Source of the DNA: CBDCFV01 sp963664625
GTDB lineage: Bacteria > Chloroflexota > Dehalococcoidia > Lucifugimonadales > UBA3495
Assembly (NCBI GenBank): GCA_963664625.1
Contig: OY761541.1
Location: 310,001-374,000 of the forward strand
Reading direction: 5' to 3'
DNA length: 64,000 bases
In this document: piece after piece, positions 18,020 to 27,048 of the stretch
Position numbering within the stretch: the stretch's first letter is position 1
Layout of the letters: each line of letters starts with the position of its first letter
Notes under the pieces: model-generated
Database searches by the model: none
What the model was told of the DNA's origin: nothing
Seen by the model: only the letters and a program-made list of their open reading frames with translations
Position numbers and translations under genes: made by a program

Positions 18020-18279
18020 GCTGCAACCATGATTTCGCCAGGAACGAATCCATCTTTAATCGCGATTGCCAGCGATTTCACTTCTTCAGGTAAAGGGACT
18101 TCTCTATCCTGATACGACTCGATGAACGCTTCCGCCACTCCCTTGACGTACTCCAACGCTTCTGAGGGGGTCTCTCCCCAAGCCCGGCATCCCGGCAGTA
18201 CCGGGACTTCCGCCAAGAACATGTCGTTGGTTTCCTCTGAGGGCTCGTATAGGACTATTGGCAACTTGTATAGCTTCAT
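18016..18279 (-). CDS. hicB: HicB-like antitoxin
   Basis: 87 residues with the HicB partial RNase H-like domain: FLAEVPVLPGCRAWGETPSEALEYV (in two adjacent blocks) and a helical end. It lacks an obvious C-terminal HTH, so autoregulation, if any, may need another protein. The ATG overlaps nothing upstream; AAGGA lies ahead. It forms a two-gene cassette with hicA between dapL and a Uma2 gene. Confidence 0.85.
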   Translation of the reverse strand: MKLYKLPIVLYEPSEETNDMFLAEVPVLPGCRAWGETPSEALEYVKGVAEAFIESYQDREVPLPEEVKSLAIAIKDGFVPGEIMVAA

Positions 18280-18318
18280 GACATGGTGTCCTTAATGTTC
18301 CTAGAAGTTGGCTTCCGG

Positions 18319-18894
18319 TTAACCAAAAACGTCCTTCAGGGGCAACTCGAACCCTTCCAAGACCGCCGACCGCAAAGTATCGTTAACGCTGAAAACAGCC
18401 TCGGTGGATACTCCTCCAGAAGACAATCTGATCACTTCGATAGTCTCCGCTTCCGGACTCATCAGCCAGCACTCCAATACACCCAACCGCCCGTAGTCCT
18501 CAAGCTTCTCCTGTATATCCCGACGCGAATTGCTTGGTGACAGGACTTCGACGACGATATCAGGCGCCACGTCTAACACCTGCATTCCGCGCAACTCCGG
18601 ACGCCCTCTTATCCCAGTGCGTTCCGAACTGAGATAAATGACGTCCGGTTGGCGGGTGCGTAGCGGCTCCCGTTGGATTAACAAGTCTAGGGGCGCGAAT
18701 AAGACAACCCCCAACCCTCGGATCTCGACAAATTCTCGCAGTTTCCAGTATATCTCGCCCGAGAGCCACTGGTGGTCCGCACTGGGAGCAGCAGCCATTA
18801 CCATTACTCCATCTACGATTTCGTAACGCTGCTTGGTCTCCGGCATGGCCAGCCACGTCTCGTAGGTGAGTCTTTCGGCACCAATGCTCGTCAT
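18319..18894 (-). CDS. Uma2 family (DUF820) restriction-endonuclease-like protein
   Basis: 191 residues of the PD-(D/E)xK-like Uma2 family: RYEIVDGVMVM, the RQPDVIYLSS strand, and the core VVEVLSPSNSRRDIQEKLEDYGRLGVLECWL (in two adjacent blocks). The Glu of VVEVLSP and Lys of QEKL are the candidate metal/catalytic residues. The start is the ATG at 18894, which overlaps the dapF stop (ATGA), so it is translationally coupled. Longer upstream in-frame starts would lie inside dapF. The family's role is unknown; copies are common in Cyanobacteria and Chloroflexota. A paralogue lies at 39737. Confidence 0.85.
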   Translation of the reverse strand: MTSIGAERLTYETWLAMPETKQRYEIVDGVMVMAAAPSADHQWLSGEIYWKLREFVEIRGLGVVLFAPLDLLIQREPLRTRQPDVIYLSSERTGIRGRPELRGMQVLDVAPDIVVEVLSPSNSRRDIQEKLEDYGRLGVLECWLMSPEAETIEVIRLSSGGVSTEAVFSVNDTLRSAVLEGFELPLKDVFG

Positions 18895-19748
18895 TGCTCT
18901 AGCCATTCCCCAGAGAACACTTCCACCGCCGGTCCTTCCAGGAAAACTTCGCCTTCCCCGTCCCACTCGATTGTCAGCGTGCCGCCGGGCAGTGTTATGT
19001 CAACTTTATCGCCGCAGATGCCCACCAGGCGAGCGGCTACGGCTATGGCGCAGGCGCCGGTGCCGCAGGCCAAGGTCTCGCCGGAACCACGCTCCCACAC
19101 ACGGGCGTCGAGCCTGCCCGGCCCAATTACGTTGACGATCTCGAAGTTGACCCGCCTAGGGAATATGGGGTGGTATTCGACCTTGGGACCGATAGTGTGC
19201 AACGGGAAGTCGGCCACCGGCTGTTCGATGAAGGTAACGGCATGAGGGTTGCCCATTGAGACAAAACTGAGGGGCAGACCCAGGCCGTCCATTTCGAAGG
19301 GATAGTCCAGCACCGGTCCGGCCCGGTAGGCCTCGGCGGGTCCCAACGCCACGGGGACCACGTCGGGTTCCAGGATCGGAGCGCCCATTGACACCCTGGC
19401 GCCGCTGATGCTGTCGCCGTCGTACCTGGGCACAATGTTACGCACCCCGGCCAGAGTCTCCACGTTCAGGCCATTCAACGGAGGGGGCACTATCTCGTGC
19501 TCGATGGCGTACTTGGTGAAGCAACGGATGCCATTGCCGCACATCTCACCCTCAGAGCCGTCGGCGTTGAACATGCTCATCTTGAGGTCGGCGATGTCGG
19601 AGTCCCTGATGAGGATCAGCCCGTCGCCTCCGATACCGAAGTGACGATCGCTCATTTTACGCGACAGTTCAGGCCAATCGAGGTCAAGGGAACGAGCGTC
19701 CACGTAGATATAGTCGTTCCCGGCGCCTTCCATCTTGGTGAATTTCAT
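18891..19748 (-). CDS. dapF: diaminopimelate epimerase
   Basis: 285 residues. The two catalytic cysteines sit in the family motifs: Cys70 in GSEGEMCGNGIRC and Cys228 in GSGETLACGTGAC. DapF interconverts LL- and meso-diaminopimelate for lysine and peptidoglycan synthesis. The start ATG at 19748 has AAGGAG upstream. It sits 28 bases after miaA and is followed by the coupled Uma2 gene. Confidence 0.97.
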   Translation of the reverse strand: MKFTKMEGAGNDYIYVDARSLDLDWPELSRKMSDRHFGIGGDGLILIRDSDIADLKMSMFNADGSEGEMCGNGIRCFTKYAIEHEIVPPPLNGLNVETLAGVRNIVPRYDGDSISGARVSMGAPILEPDVVPVALGPAEAYRAGPVLDYPFEMDGLGLPLSFVSMGNPHAVTFIEQPVADFPLHTIGPKVEYHPIFPRRVNFEIVNVIGPGRLDARVWERGSGETLACGTGACAIAVAARLVGICGDKVDITLPGGTLTIEWDGEGEVFLEGPAVEVFSGEWLEQ

Positions 19749-19776
19749 ACCCTTGGCTCCTTCCGTTGAGGCGCAG

Positions 19777-20748
19777 CTATTGTAACACAGGCGGATTGGC
19801 CTCCAAGAACGAGGCCACGATCGCCGCCGCCTTTAGCTCCAAGCCCTCCTCACTAGCATCCAGCCAGTGGACCCGCGGATCGCCAAGCTTGAACCATGTG
19901 TATTGCCGACGGGCCATCCGGTGGGTCTGGGTCTTCGTGCGAGCCACTGCCTCCTCCAAGCTAGTCAGACCCGCAAAGTACTCCCCCAACTCCCGGTAGC
20001 CAGGGCTGCTCAACGCTCCCTGCCCAGGAGTGTACCCTGCGGCGGCCAATTCCCGCACCTCATCCAGCAACCCTTGGGCCATCATATCGTCAACCCTGGC
20101 GTCTATGCGCTGGTACAATTCCTGTCGCTCCATGGTCAGGCCGATGACCAGAGACGGGAAGGGCGGTGCTTGGTTCTGCCCCATTTCGGACGGTTTCCGC
20201 CCGGTGGATTGGTGAATTTCCAAAGCACGGATAACCCGGCGGGTGTTGCGGGGATCCAGAGCAACAGCCCTGGCCGGGTCGATTTCCTGTAACCGCGCGT
20301 ACAAGGCCTCGCCGCCTCCTTCAGCGGCCATCTGCTCCAATCGTTGCCTGAAACAGGGGTCCGGTGGGACTTCGGGCACTTGGCGCCCTTCCAGCAACCC
20401 CCGAACGTATTGGCCCGTGCCTCCGGCGACTATCGGCAGCCGCCCGCGGTCGGCTATGTCATCTATAACCTCGCGGGCCAGCTTCAGGAACAGCCCCAAG
20501 CCAAAGCTTTCATCGGGGTTGAGGATATCTATAAGGTGATGAGGTGCTTCGGACCGTTCCGCGGGGGTAGGTTTCGCCGTGCCGATGGACATCAACCGGT
20601 AGACTTGCCGGCTGTCGGCGTTGACTATCTCACCATCGAACCGCCGCGCCAGAGCGATTGCCAGCCGTGTCTTGCCGACCGCGGTGGGGCCGACAACCGC
20701 AACAACTGGTGAAGCAGCGCTGGTCAACTCCAGGTGCGGGCCTCGCAT
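19777..20748 (-). CDS. miaA: tRNA dimethylallyltransferase
   Basis: 323 residues. The P-loop is GPTAVGKTRLA, followed by the family string IVNADSRQVYRLMSIGTAKP, then PIVAGGTGQYVRGLLEG and the DPRNTRRVIRALEI block. MiaA attaches a dimethylallyl group to A37 of tRNAs reading UNN codons. No strong ribosome site is visible before the ATG at 20748. Co-directional with tpiA upstream and dapF downstream. Confidence 0.96.
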   Translation of the reverse strand: MRGPHLELTSAASPVVAVVGPTAVGKTRLAIALARRFDGEIVNADSRQVYRLMSIGTAKPTPAERSEAPHHLIDILNPDESFGLGLFLKLAREVIDDIADRGRLPIVAGGTGQYVRGLLEGRQVPEVPPDPCFRQRLEQMAAEGGGEALYARLQEIDPARAVALDPRNTRRVIRALEIHQSTGRKPSEMGQNQAPPFPSLVIGLTMERQELYQRIDARVDDMMAQGLLDEVRELAAAGYTPGQGALSSPGYRELGEYFAGLTSLEEAVARTKTQTHRMARRQYTWFKLGDPRVHWLDASEEGLELKAAAIVASFLEANPPVLQ

Positions 20749-20782
20749 GAAAAAGTGAACGGTGATGAACAGAGGGTCCTAC

Positions 20783-21559
20783 TCACGCCTTCACGCCGTG
20801 GGCAGCGTGAACCACCCGGAGAAACTGGTCGGCCTGCAAGCTGGCGCCCCCAACAAGCGCCCCGTGAATACACTTCTGCGCCAGGAACCCGGCAACATTA
20901 TCCCCGTTCACGCTGCCGCCGTATAGCAAGGGGACGTCCGCCCCGGAATCCCCATACATTGAAACCAAGGATGCTTGAAGGGCTCCGCCCATTATTTCAG
21001 CGGCGATTTCCGGCGTCGCCGCTTGTCCCGTGCCGATGGCCCATACGGGTTCGTAAGCCACCAGCAGGCCGTTTATGTCAACTACACCATCCAAGGCCGT
21101 TCGCAGTTGCTGGTCCACAACCGCCTCAGCTTGGCCGTCCTCCCGCTGTTCAAGGGTTTCGCCGACGCAGAGAATGGGCTTCAGCCCATGCGCAAATGCT
21201 GCCTTGACCTTGAGGTTGACCAATGCGTCGGTCTCGCCAAAAATCTGGCGCCGCTCCGAGTGGCCCAACAGCACGTAGTCGCAGATGCCCTGGAGCATGG
21301 GCGGCGATGTCTCCCCGGTGAAAGCGCCGCTGGGTTCGCAGTACATGTTTTGAGCGCCGATTTTGATGGCTGAGCCTTCCACGGCTTCCCGCACGGATGT
21401 CAATGATATGAAGGGTGGACAGAGGATAACGTCGGCGGCGCATTCGGCGGGAATACCGTCCCTGATTGCCGCGGCCAACCGGACGGCTTCATCCAGAGTG
21501 GTGTTCATCTTCCAGTTGGCTGCTATCGTTGGGGACGGCATCGGGCCGATCTCCATCAT
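20783..21559 (-). CDS. tpiA: triose-phosphate isomerase
   Basis: 258 residues. Active-site residues are Lys in AANWKMN, His in LLGHSERR and Glu in AYEPVWAIGTG; the phosphate-binding LLYGGSVNGDN and GGASL are present. Start at 21559 (MMEIG) or the ATG at 21541 (MPSP); the shorter form is nearer the usual length of 250. Part of a pgk-apgM-tpiA group. Confidence 0.97.
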   Translation of the reverse strand: MMEIGPMPSPTIAANWKMNTTLDEAVRLAAAIRDGIPAECAADVILCPPFISLTSVREAVEGSAIKIGAQNMYCEPSGAFTGETSPPMLQGICDYVLLGHSERRQIFGETDALVNLKVKAAFAHGLKPILCVGETLEQREDGQAEAVVDQQLRTALDGVVDINGLLVAYEPVWAIGTGQAATPEIAAEIMGGALQASLVSMYGDSGADVPLLYGGSVNGDNVAGFLAQKCIHGALVGGASLQADQFLRVVHAAHGVKA

Positions 21560-21601
21560 CCTGGGCCTCTCACAGAATGAGAAAGGACCTTGGGGGATAC
21601 T

Positions 21602-22807
21602 TTAAGGCCCGTACTTGGTGAGTTTTCCGGCGTGGGACATGGCCAGAAGCATGACTTGGGTGGCATGGATACGTCCGATAGACCCTTGACCGCAGGCCCG
21701 CTCATCAAAGCTGGGTATTCCTTCACCCTTGGTGAGCCGGGAGTGAAGCATGAAGGGCACCGGGTGCCAGCTATGGGCGGCCATGATAGCGGGTGTAGCG
21801 TGGTCACCGGCGACCATGAACACGTCGGGTTCCAAGGCACGGATTTGCGGGATGAACGGGTCCAACTCCTCCAACCGCTTGACCTTGGCGTCGAAGTCCC
21901 CGTCCTCACCCGCGGCGTCGGCCGGTTTGTAATGGATGAAGAAGAAGTCGTGGTCGTTGTAGTGTTCCCGAAGGGTATCGACTTCGTCGCCAAAGGTATG
22001 TCCCGTGGGAATTACCCTCATCCCTGACACGGTTGCCAAGCCGCGGTACATAGGATAGGCGGCGATCCCCACCGGGTCCAAGCGATATACGTCGCCCATG
22101 GGCGGCAGGTGGGGCAACTGGGCGAACCCGCGCAGCAACACCATGTTGGCCCGGTCCTCCTCGGACAGCAACCGGCTTGCTTGATCAACGAACCCGTTTA
22201 CCAATGCCGCCGTCTTCTCTGCTTCGGGCGACAAGGCGCGAACCGGCAGAGCAGTCGCGCCGGTAATCTGAGGATCGGTTTCGGAGACCCTTTCAGATAG
22301 CCCCTCTCCCCGCAGGTGCAACACGAACCGGTAGTCCTGCACCGGGTAGATACGCAACGCCGCGCCGTCCACCTCTATCCGGTCCAGACGCTCGCAAAGC
22401 GGGGCGCTGAGCTCCGTCGGGATGCGCCCCGCCCGTCGGTCTACCAAGAGTCCGTCACCGTCTACGGTGCAGAAGTTGCCGCGGGCGGCCACATCTCCGG
22501 GTTGGAGTTCTATGTCGATGCCCAACGCTTCCAGGACGCCGCGCCCTATCTGGTGCTTCAAGGGGTCATACCCAAACAGCGCAAGGTGTCCCGGTCCGCT
22601 GCCTGGCGCCACGCCAGGCAAGACCGGCGTGGTCAGCCCGCAGGCGCTTTCCTTGGCCATGGCGTCAAGGTTGGGCGTGTGGGCGGTCTCCAATTCGGAG
22701 AGGCCGGTATCGGGGTGAGCCAGCCCACCCAAGCCATCCACTACCAGCATAACTATCTTGGTTGGAGTCGTAACGTAACAGTCGCGTAGTTCTTGCTCGT
22801 CGATCAT
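21602..22807 (-). CDS. apgM: 2,3-bisphosphoglycerate-independent phosphoglycerate mutase, archaeal type
   Basis: 401 residues of the ApgM family in the alkaline phosphatase superfamily. Metal-site blocks are VVDGLGGL near residue 22, SGPGHLALFGYDP, then FFIHYKPADAAGEDGD and the VAGDHATPA site. It interconverts 3- and 2-phosphoglycerate in lower glycolysis. Upstream is the TfoX-like gene, and downstream tpiA. Confidence 0.94.
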   Translation of the reverse strand: MIDEQELRDCYVTTPTKIVMLVVDGLGGLAHPDTGLSELETAHTPNLDAMAKESACGLTTPVLPGVAPGSGPGHLALFGYDPLKHQIGRGVLEALGIDIELQPGDVAARGNFCTVDGDGLLVDRRAGRIPTELSAPLCERLDRIEVDGAALRIYPVQDYRFVLHLRGEGLSERVSETDPQITGATALPVRALSPEAEKTAALVNGFVDQASRLLSEEDRANMVLLRGFAQLPHLPPMGDVYRLDPVGIAAYPMYRGLATVSGMRVIPTGHTFGDEVDTLREHYNDHDFFFIHYKPADAAGEDGDFDAKVKRLEELDPFIPQIRALEPDVFMVAGDHATPAIMAAHSWHPVPFMLHSRLTKGEGIPSFDERACGQGSIGRIHATQVMLLAMSHAGKLTKYGP

Positions 22808-22883
22808 CCTTGGTCCCTGTACAGCTAGTTTTTGGGCCTACCTGGCATCAAATTGCGACGGATGTCGCAAGTTACCCTTCAAG

Positions 22884-23228
22884 CTATTTCTTGACGGCCT
22901 TCTTCTCCGGCAACCCGGCAGCGAACGTAAGTCCCTTGTCTATCCACTGCTGAAGCGAAGCATCGGTACCGGTACCTTCGGCGTCAACCATAACCCAGCC
23001 TTTCATGGGGCGGCCGGTAATATCCATAGGGCCGGTGTGCGGAAGCCCCAACGACTGTTCGTATTGGCCGGGACCCACACGCACAATCAATTTGTCGCCG
23101 TGTACCCCGAAGCACATATTCCCGCCGTTCAAGAATGCGATGCCGCCAAACATCTTCTTTTCTTCAATTTCTTGACGGCTCTCCAGCAATTGCCGCAGTC
23201 GCGTGGCTAAGTTTGCGTCGTAAGGCAT
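22884..23228 (-). CDS. TfoX/Sxy N-terminal domain protein
   Basis: 114 residues with the TfoX N-terminal fold: EEKKMFGGIAFLNGGNMCFGV and KGWVMVDA. Full TfoX/Sxy proteins regulate competence, but the stand-alone N-terminal domain occurs widely and its role is unknown. It sits between pgk and apgM, probably co-transcribed. Confidence 0.82.
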   Translation of the reverse strand: MPYDANLATRLRQLLESRQEIEEKKMFGGIAFLNGGNMCFGVHGDKLIVRVGPGQYEQSLGLPHTGPMDITGRPMKGWVMVDAEGTGTDASLQQWIDKGLTFAAGLPEKKAVKK

Positions 23229-23280
23229 CAGCTAACTCAATTCGTTAGAGCTTTCGTGAATCCACAATTCCACGTCGAGG

Positions 23281-24477
23281 CTATTCATCCGGCAGAGCCG
23301 CGATGCCGGGCAGTTCCTTCCCTTCCAGGAACTCCAGCGACGCGCCTCCGCCGGTGGAAACGTGGGTCATTTTGTCCATCAAGCCTAGTGCCTCGACTGC
23401 CTCAGCGGTGGAACCGCCGCCCACCACCGTAGTAACCCCTTCCTGTTCCGCGATAGCTTGGGCGACAAAGCGAGTACCTTGGCTGAAGCGGTCCATCTCG
23501 AACACGCCCATGGGACCATTCCAGATGATGGTCCTGCAATCCGCCAAGACGCGGGCAAACTCATTGGCGGCGACCGGCGCTATGTCCATGATAAAGGCGC
23601 CGTCGGGGACCTGGTTGGCCGCCACAGTTTGAACGGATGCCGGCGAAGGGTCGAACTCGCTGGCGACCACGACCTCGTCGGGCAGGTGGACGGCAATGGA
23701 ATGGGACTTGGCCCGTTCCAGGATTTCCCTAGCAAAGTCCAGCCTGTCCTCTTCGATGCTGGAAGCCCCGGTGTTGTAGCCCATGGCGTTCAGGAAAGTA
23801 ACGCACATGCCGCCGCCGATGAAGAGATGATCGAGCTTGTCCAGAAGGTTTTCGAGCACCAGTATTTTGTCGCTTACCTTGGCGCCCCCCATTAAAGCCG
23901 CCAACGGCTTTTCCGGGGACTCCAGAGCGCGGCCCATGGAGTTGACCTCCTTCTCCACGAGGAATCCCATGACTGACGGCAGATACCCGGTGATTCCGAC
24001 GGTGGAAGCGTGGGCGCGGTGGGCTACGGCGAAGGCGTCCATCACGAACACGTCGGCCAGGCTTGCCAAGGCTTGGGCAAACTCGGGCGAGTTCCTCTCC
24101 TCACCGGCGTCGAACCGCAAATTCTCCAGCAACGCCACGTCTCCGGCGTTCATGGCAGCGACGGCCGCCTCCACTTCAGGACCGTGGACCTGCGGCAGGC
24201 TGAGTACGGGGTGGTCCAACAGCACAGCCAACCGGTCGCCAACCGGCGCCAGCCTCAGGTCTTCTACTACTTGCCCTCTGGGGCGGCCCAAGTGAGAGCA
24301 AAGGATGACCTTGCTGCCCTTGTCGATCAAGTAACGGATTGTAGGCAGGGTGGCGCGGAGGCGTTGGTCGTAAAGCGCGATAGCTTCAACCCCCTGCTCT
24401 ATAGGGACATTGAAGTCGACCCGCACCAGGACACGCTTGCCCTCTACATCGATGCCGGTGAGACTGCGTTTAGCCAT
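23281..24477 (-). CDS. pgk: phosphoglycerate kinase
   Basis: 398 residues. The N-terminal RVDFNVP and SHLGRPRG (3-phosphoglycerate site), the nucleotide domain LMGGAKVSDK, the GNGPMGVFE-type loop (here WNGPMGVFE) and the GGGSTAEAVE region are all present. The start codon overlaps the end of the polyprenyl-synthase-like gene by eight bases, so translation is coupled. Confidence 0.98.
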   Translation of the reverse strand: MAKRSLTGIDVEGKRVLVRVDFNVPIEQGVEAIALYDQRLRATLPTIRYLIDKGSKVILCSHLGRPRGQVVEDLRLAPVGDRLAVLLDHPVLSLPQVHGPEVEAAVAAMNAGDVALLENLRFDAGEERNSPEFAQALASLADVFVMDAFAVAHRAHASTVGITGYLPSVMGFLVEKEVNSMGRALESPEKPLAALMGGAKVSDKILVLENLLDKLDHLFIGGGMCVTFLNAMGYNTGASSIEEDRLDFAREILERAKSHSIAVHLPDEVVVASEFDPSPASVQTVAANQVPDGAFIMDIAPVAANEFARVLADCRTIIWNGPMGVFEMDRFSQGTRFVAQAIAEQEGVTTVVGGGSTAEAVEALGLMDKMTHVSTGGGASLEFLEGKELPGIAALPDE

Positions 24478-25483
24478 TTCCTTCCATAGCCCACTGAGTA
24501 AGATCGCGGATGGAGTCCAATCTCTCGCCAGACACCCCGGCAGATTGGAACCCGGCCAACGCCTCTTGCGCCAGTTGCGCGGCCTTCTCTTCGGCGAAAC
24601 TTCGGGCGCCGGCGTCGTCGAGGATGGCGATTATCCGGGCTGCATCGTCCGGCTCCAGCACGCGCTTGGCGTAAATGTTGCCCAACTCGCGCTTGGTGGA
24701 TACCGGAGAGTTTTCCAACGTGTGAATTAGCGGGAGGCTCTTCTTCTTGTTGAGCAGATTACTGGGGGTCATCCCGTCGCCGCTTTGGCCCCACAGGTCG
24801 GCCACATCCAAGCTAACCTGCCACGCCATTCCAAGAGAGCGTCCCGCTCGATGAAAACCGTCGCAGACGGCATCGTCGGCCCCAGTGGAGACGGCACCTA
24901 TCTCGGCGGCGCAACCAGCTAACGCACCAGTCTTCCGGCCAATCATGTCATAGTAGGCGCCGCTGGTGACCATTAACTGGTCTTGAAAGTCCAAGTCAAG
25001 GAACTGGCCCTCGCAAAGGGACAAGCAGGCGCGATCCAAGGCCAGGACCGAGCGTAACACCCGTTCCGGAGGCACACCCCGTTGAGCCAGGCGCATTATA
25101 GTTGTGCGCCCCAGGGCGTGCAACCCATCTCCGGCGTTGATGGCTTGGGCGGGACCCCACACCCACCAGACACTTGGGCGGTCTTCGGCGACTGTCCTGG
25201 CGGATTGGACGTCGCCATGCACGAGGGTGAAGTTGTGCACCAATTCCACCGCCGCCGCCGCGGGGGCGGCTTGGCGGAAATCGCTTCCCAGCACGTCGCA
25301 GGCGGCAAAAGCAATCGCCGCTTGAAAATTGAGCGGCGAGGCCGTGGCGACCGGTTGCCCGGCTTGGTCTACCCACCCCAAGTGGTAGCGCAGAACGTCG
25401 TACAGGAATCCGTGGCGTGACTCGAACACGTCCCGCAACTCTTGGTTCAACGCCTGTTGATAGGCTTCATACTTGGGGATCAC
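24470..25483 (-). CDS. polyprenyl synthase family protein with degenerate Asp-rich motifs
   Basis: 337 residues aligned throughout with trans-isoprenyl diphosphate synthases: ELVHNFTLVHG, the basic DRPSVWWVWG block, GQFLDLDF, IGRKTGALAGCAAEIGA and the NLLNKKKSLPLIHTL end. The first Asp-rich motif, normally DDxxD, reads GDVQSAR at residues 90-96. The second, normally QxDDxxD, reads VSLDVADLWG at 223-232. Both Mg-pyrophosphate sites are therefore degraded, and a non-catalytic or regulatory role is likely. GTG start with GAAGGA upstream. Confidence 0.85.
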   Translation of the reverse strand: MIPKYEAYQQALNQELRDVFESRHGFLYDVLRYHLGWVDQAGQPVATASPLNFQAAIAFAACDVLGSDFRQAAPAAAAVELVHNFTLVHGDVQSARTVAEDRPSVWWVWGPAQAINAGDGLHALGRTTIMRLAQRGVPPERVLRSVLALDRACLSLCEGQFLDLDFQDQLMVTSGAYYDMIGRKTGALAGCAAEIGAVSTGADDAVCDGFHRAGRSLGMAWQVSLDVADLWGQSGDGMTPSNLLNKKKSLPLIHTLENSPVSTKRELGNIYAKRVLEPDDAARIIAILDDAGARSFAEEKAAQLAQEALAGFQSAGVSGERLDSIRDLTQWAMEGNG

Positions 25484-25543
25484 AGCCGTCCTTCCAATAT
25501 TTCAACAAAAGTTTCACGCAACCCGTGTCCAGCCTAAGCCCTT

Positions 25544-26155
25544 TCACTGCCAATAGCCGGCTATGTTCTCGAACGGCACCACCCCCTGGCGTATTAGCTT
25601 GGGGCTGCCCTCGGTTATGTCAATTATCGTGGAGGCCGTGCCCACGGGCTCCGGACCGGCGGCAACGATATAGTCTAGCCTGTCACCTAATTGGGCCGTC
25701 AGTTCTTCCAGGCTCTTCAGGTCGGCTTCCCCACTGCGGTTGGCGCTGGTGCCGGTGATGGGGCCGCCGAACAAACGGGCAAGGGACCTGGGCACCGGAT
25801 GGTCCGGCATCCGCACCGCCACCGTGGGAGCTCCCGCCGTCAGCAAGTCCGGCACCGTTTCAGCTTTCGATACCACCAGGGTCAAAGGCCCCGGCCAGTA
25901 CCTGTCCGTTAAAGCTCGAACAACCGGCAGCAAGTCGGCGGCCACCATCTCGAATTGTTCCCAACTGTCGATGAGGACCGGCAGGGCCAGCCCCTCGGGT
26001 CTTTCCTTTACATCAAAGACCTTTTGCAGCGCTGCCAAGTTGAAAACGTCTGCTCCCAAGCCGTAAAGGGTGTCCGTGGCGAACCCGACGACTCCTCCCT
26101 CTCGAAGGGCGCGGACTCCCGCTTCCAGTTCGTTATGCGGGATCTCAGTCGGCAT
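25544..26155 (-). CDS. tsaC: L-threonylcarbamoyladenylate synthase (YrdC/Sua5 domain)
   Basis: 203 residues of a single YrdC domain: GVVGFATDTLYGLGAD, RPEGLALPVLI (KRP-like block), YWPGPLTLV, VAVRMPDHP and GTSANRSG. This enzyme makes the activated precursor for t6A37 of tRNA. The C-terminal Sua5 domain is absent. The ATG at 26155 (MPTEI) is chosen because upstream residues do not resemble the family. Confidence 0.92.
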   Translation of the reverse strand: MPTEIPHNELEAGVRALREGGVVGFATDTLYGLGADVFNLAALQKVFDVKERPEGLALPVLIDSWEQFEMVAADLLPVVRALTDRYWPGPLTLVVSKAETVPDLLTAGAPTVAVRMPDHPVPRSLARLFGGPITGTSANRSGEADLKSLEELTAQLGDRLDYIVAAGPEPVGTASTIIDITEGSPKLIRQGVVPFENIAGYWQ

Positions 26156-26313
26156 GGAACGCCCCACGACTATCGTTAACCATGAGGCGAGTATAGCACA
26201 GACAGGTATGCCCTCCGCACCCAATCGCATTACTCAATCCCTTGCTCCGTTCCTTTCGCTGTCTTCACTTGATTGAGTTGAACTGGGCAGACACCGTCGC
26301 AGGCCGTAGAGGA

Positions 26314-26322
26314 TGATATACT
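26314..26322 (+). promoter_or_regulatory. possible extended -10 element upstream of the NYN gene
   Basis: TGA directly followed by TATACT, an extended -10. No convincing -35 is present 16-18 bases upstream. It would give a leader of about 80 bases. Confidence 0.35.
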
Positions 26323-26408
26323 CGAAACACTTACAATAATTGTCATAGCTCTCAACCCACAGTGGAACATCTCAGACAGTCAACCCATTGGCATGGGCCA
26401 GGTGTACT

Positions 26409-27035
26409 TTGGATAGCGTATTCATCTATTGGGATAACTCCAACATTTTTATCGAAGCTCAGCGATTGGCGGAAGAACGGGGTGAAGGACCGGATGCTCG
26501 CCAGAGAGTGCGAATTCACTTCGACAACATGCTCCGGCTGGCTCATGCGGACCGCCCCGTTCAGAAGGCGTTTGCCGCTGGGTCGGTCCCGCCCGAGATG
26601 CGGCAGCTATGGAACAGGTTGGAAAGCAACGGTGTTGAGGTGCAACTGTTCGACCGCGGTAGTTCGGAGCGAGGCGAACAGGAGATACCCGACCGAGTGC
26701 TTCAGTTGAGGATGCTGGAAGACGCCCTGGACTACAACGGCGATCCAGGCATAGTTGTGTTGCTCACCGGGGACGGCGCCGGGTACACCGAGGGAGCCGG
26801 CTTTCACAGCACCCTGGAACGTATGCACCGCCGGGGGTGGCGTGTAGAAATCCTGTCGTGGGCACATTCATGTAATCAACGGATGCGCAGGTGGGCGGAA
26901 GAGAACGGCGTATTCGTCGCTCTGGATGACTTCTACGAGACGATCACTTTCATGGAACCGTCAAGACCGGGGTTCGAATTGGCTCAAGGACGGGGGGCCT
27001 CGTCCTTAGATTTGTCGAGGCGTCTCGTCGCTTGA
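26409..27035 (+). CDS. NYN domain (PIN-like) ribonuclease-family protein
   Basis: About 208 residues. The NYN motifs are SVFIYWDNSNIF at the start (first acidic strand), the GIVVLLTGDGAGYTEGAG block in the middle (second acidic strand), and the final GVFVALDDF. NYN proteins are metal-dependent RNases or nuclease-like folds, such as LabA/DUF88. The likely start is TTG at 26409 (CAGGTG upstream); an in-frame start at 26388 is possible. Its neighbours do not suggest a substrate. Confidence 0.8.
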   Translation: MDSVFIYWDNSNIFIEAQRLAEERGEGPDARQRVRIHFDNMLRLAHADRPVQKAFAAGSVPPEMRQLWNRLESNGVEVQLFDRGSSERGEQEIPDRVLQLRMLEDALDYNGDPGIVVLLTGDGAGYTEGAGFHSTLERMHRRGWRVEILSWAHSCNQRMRRWAEENGVFVALDDFYETITFMEPSRPGFELAQGRGASSLDLSRRLVA

Positions 27036-27048
27036 TGACGATGTTTTC

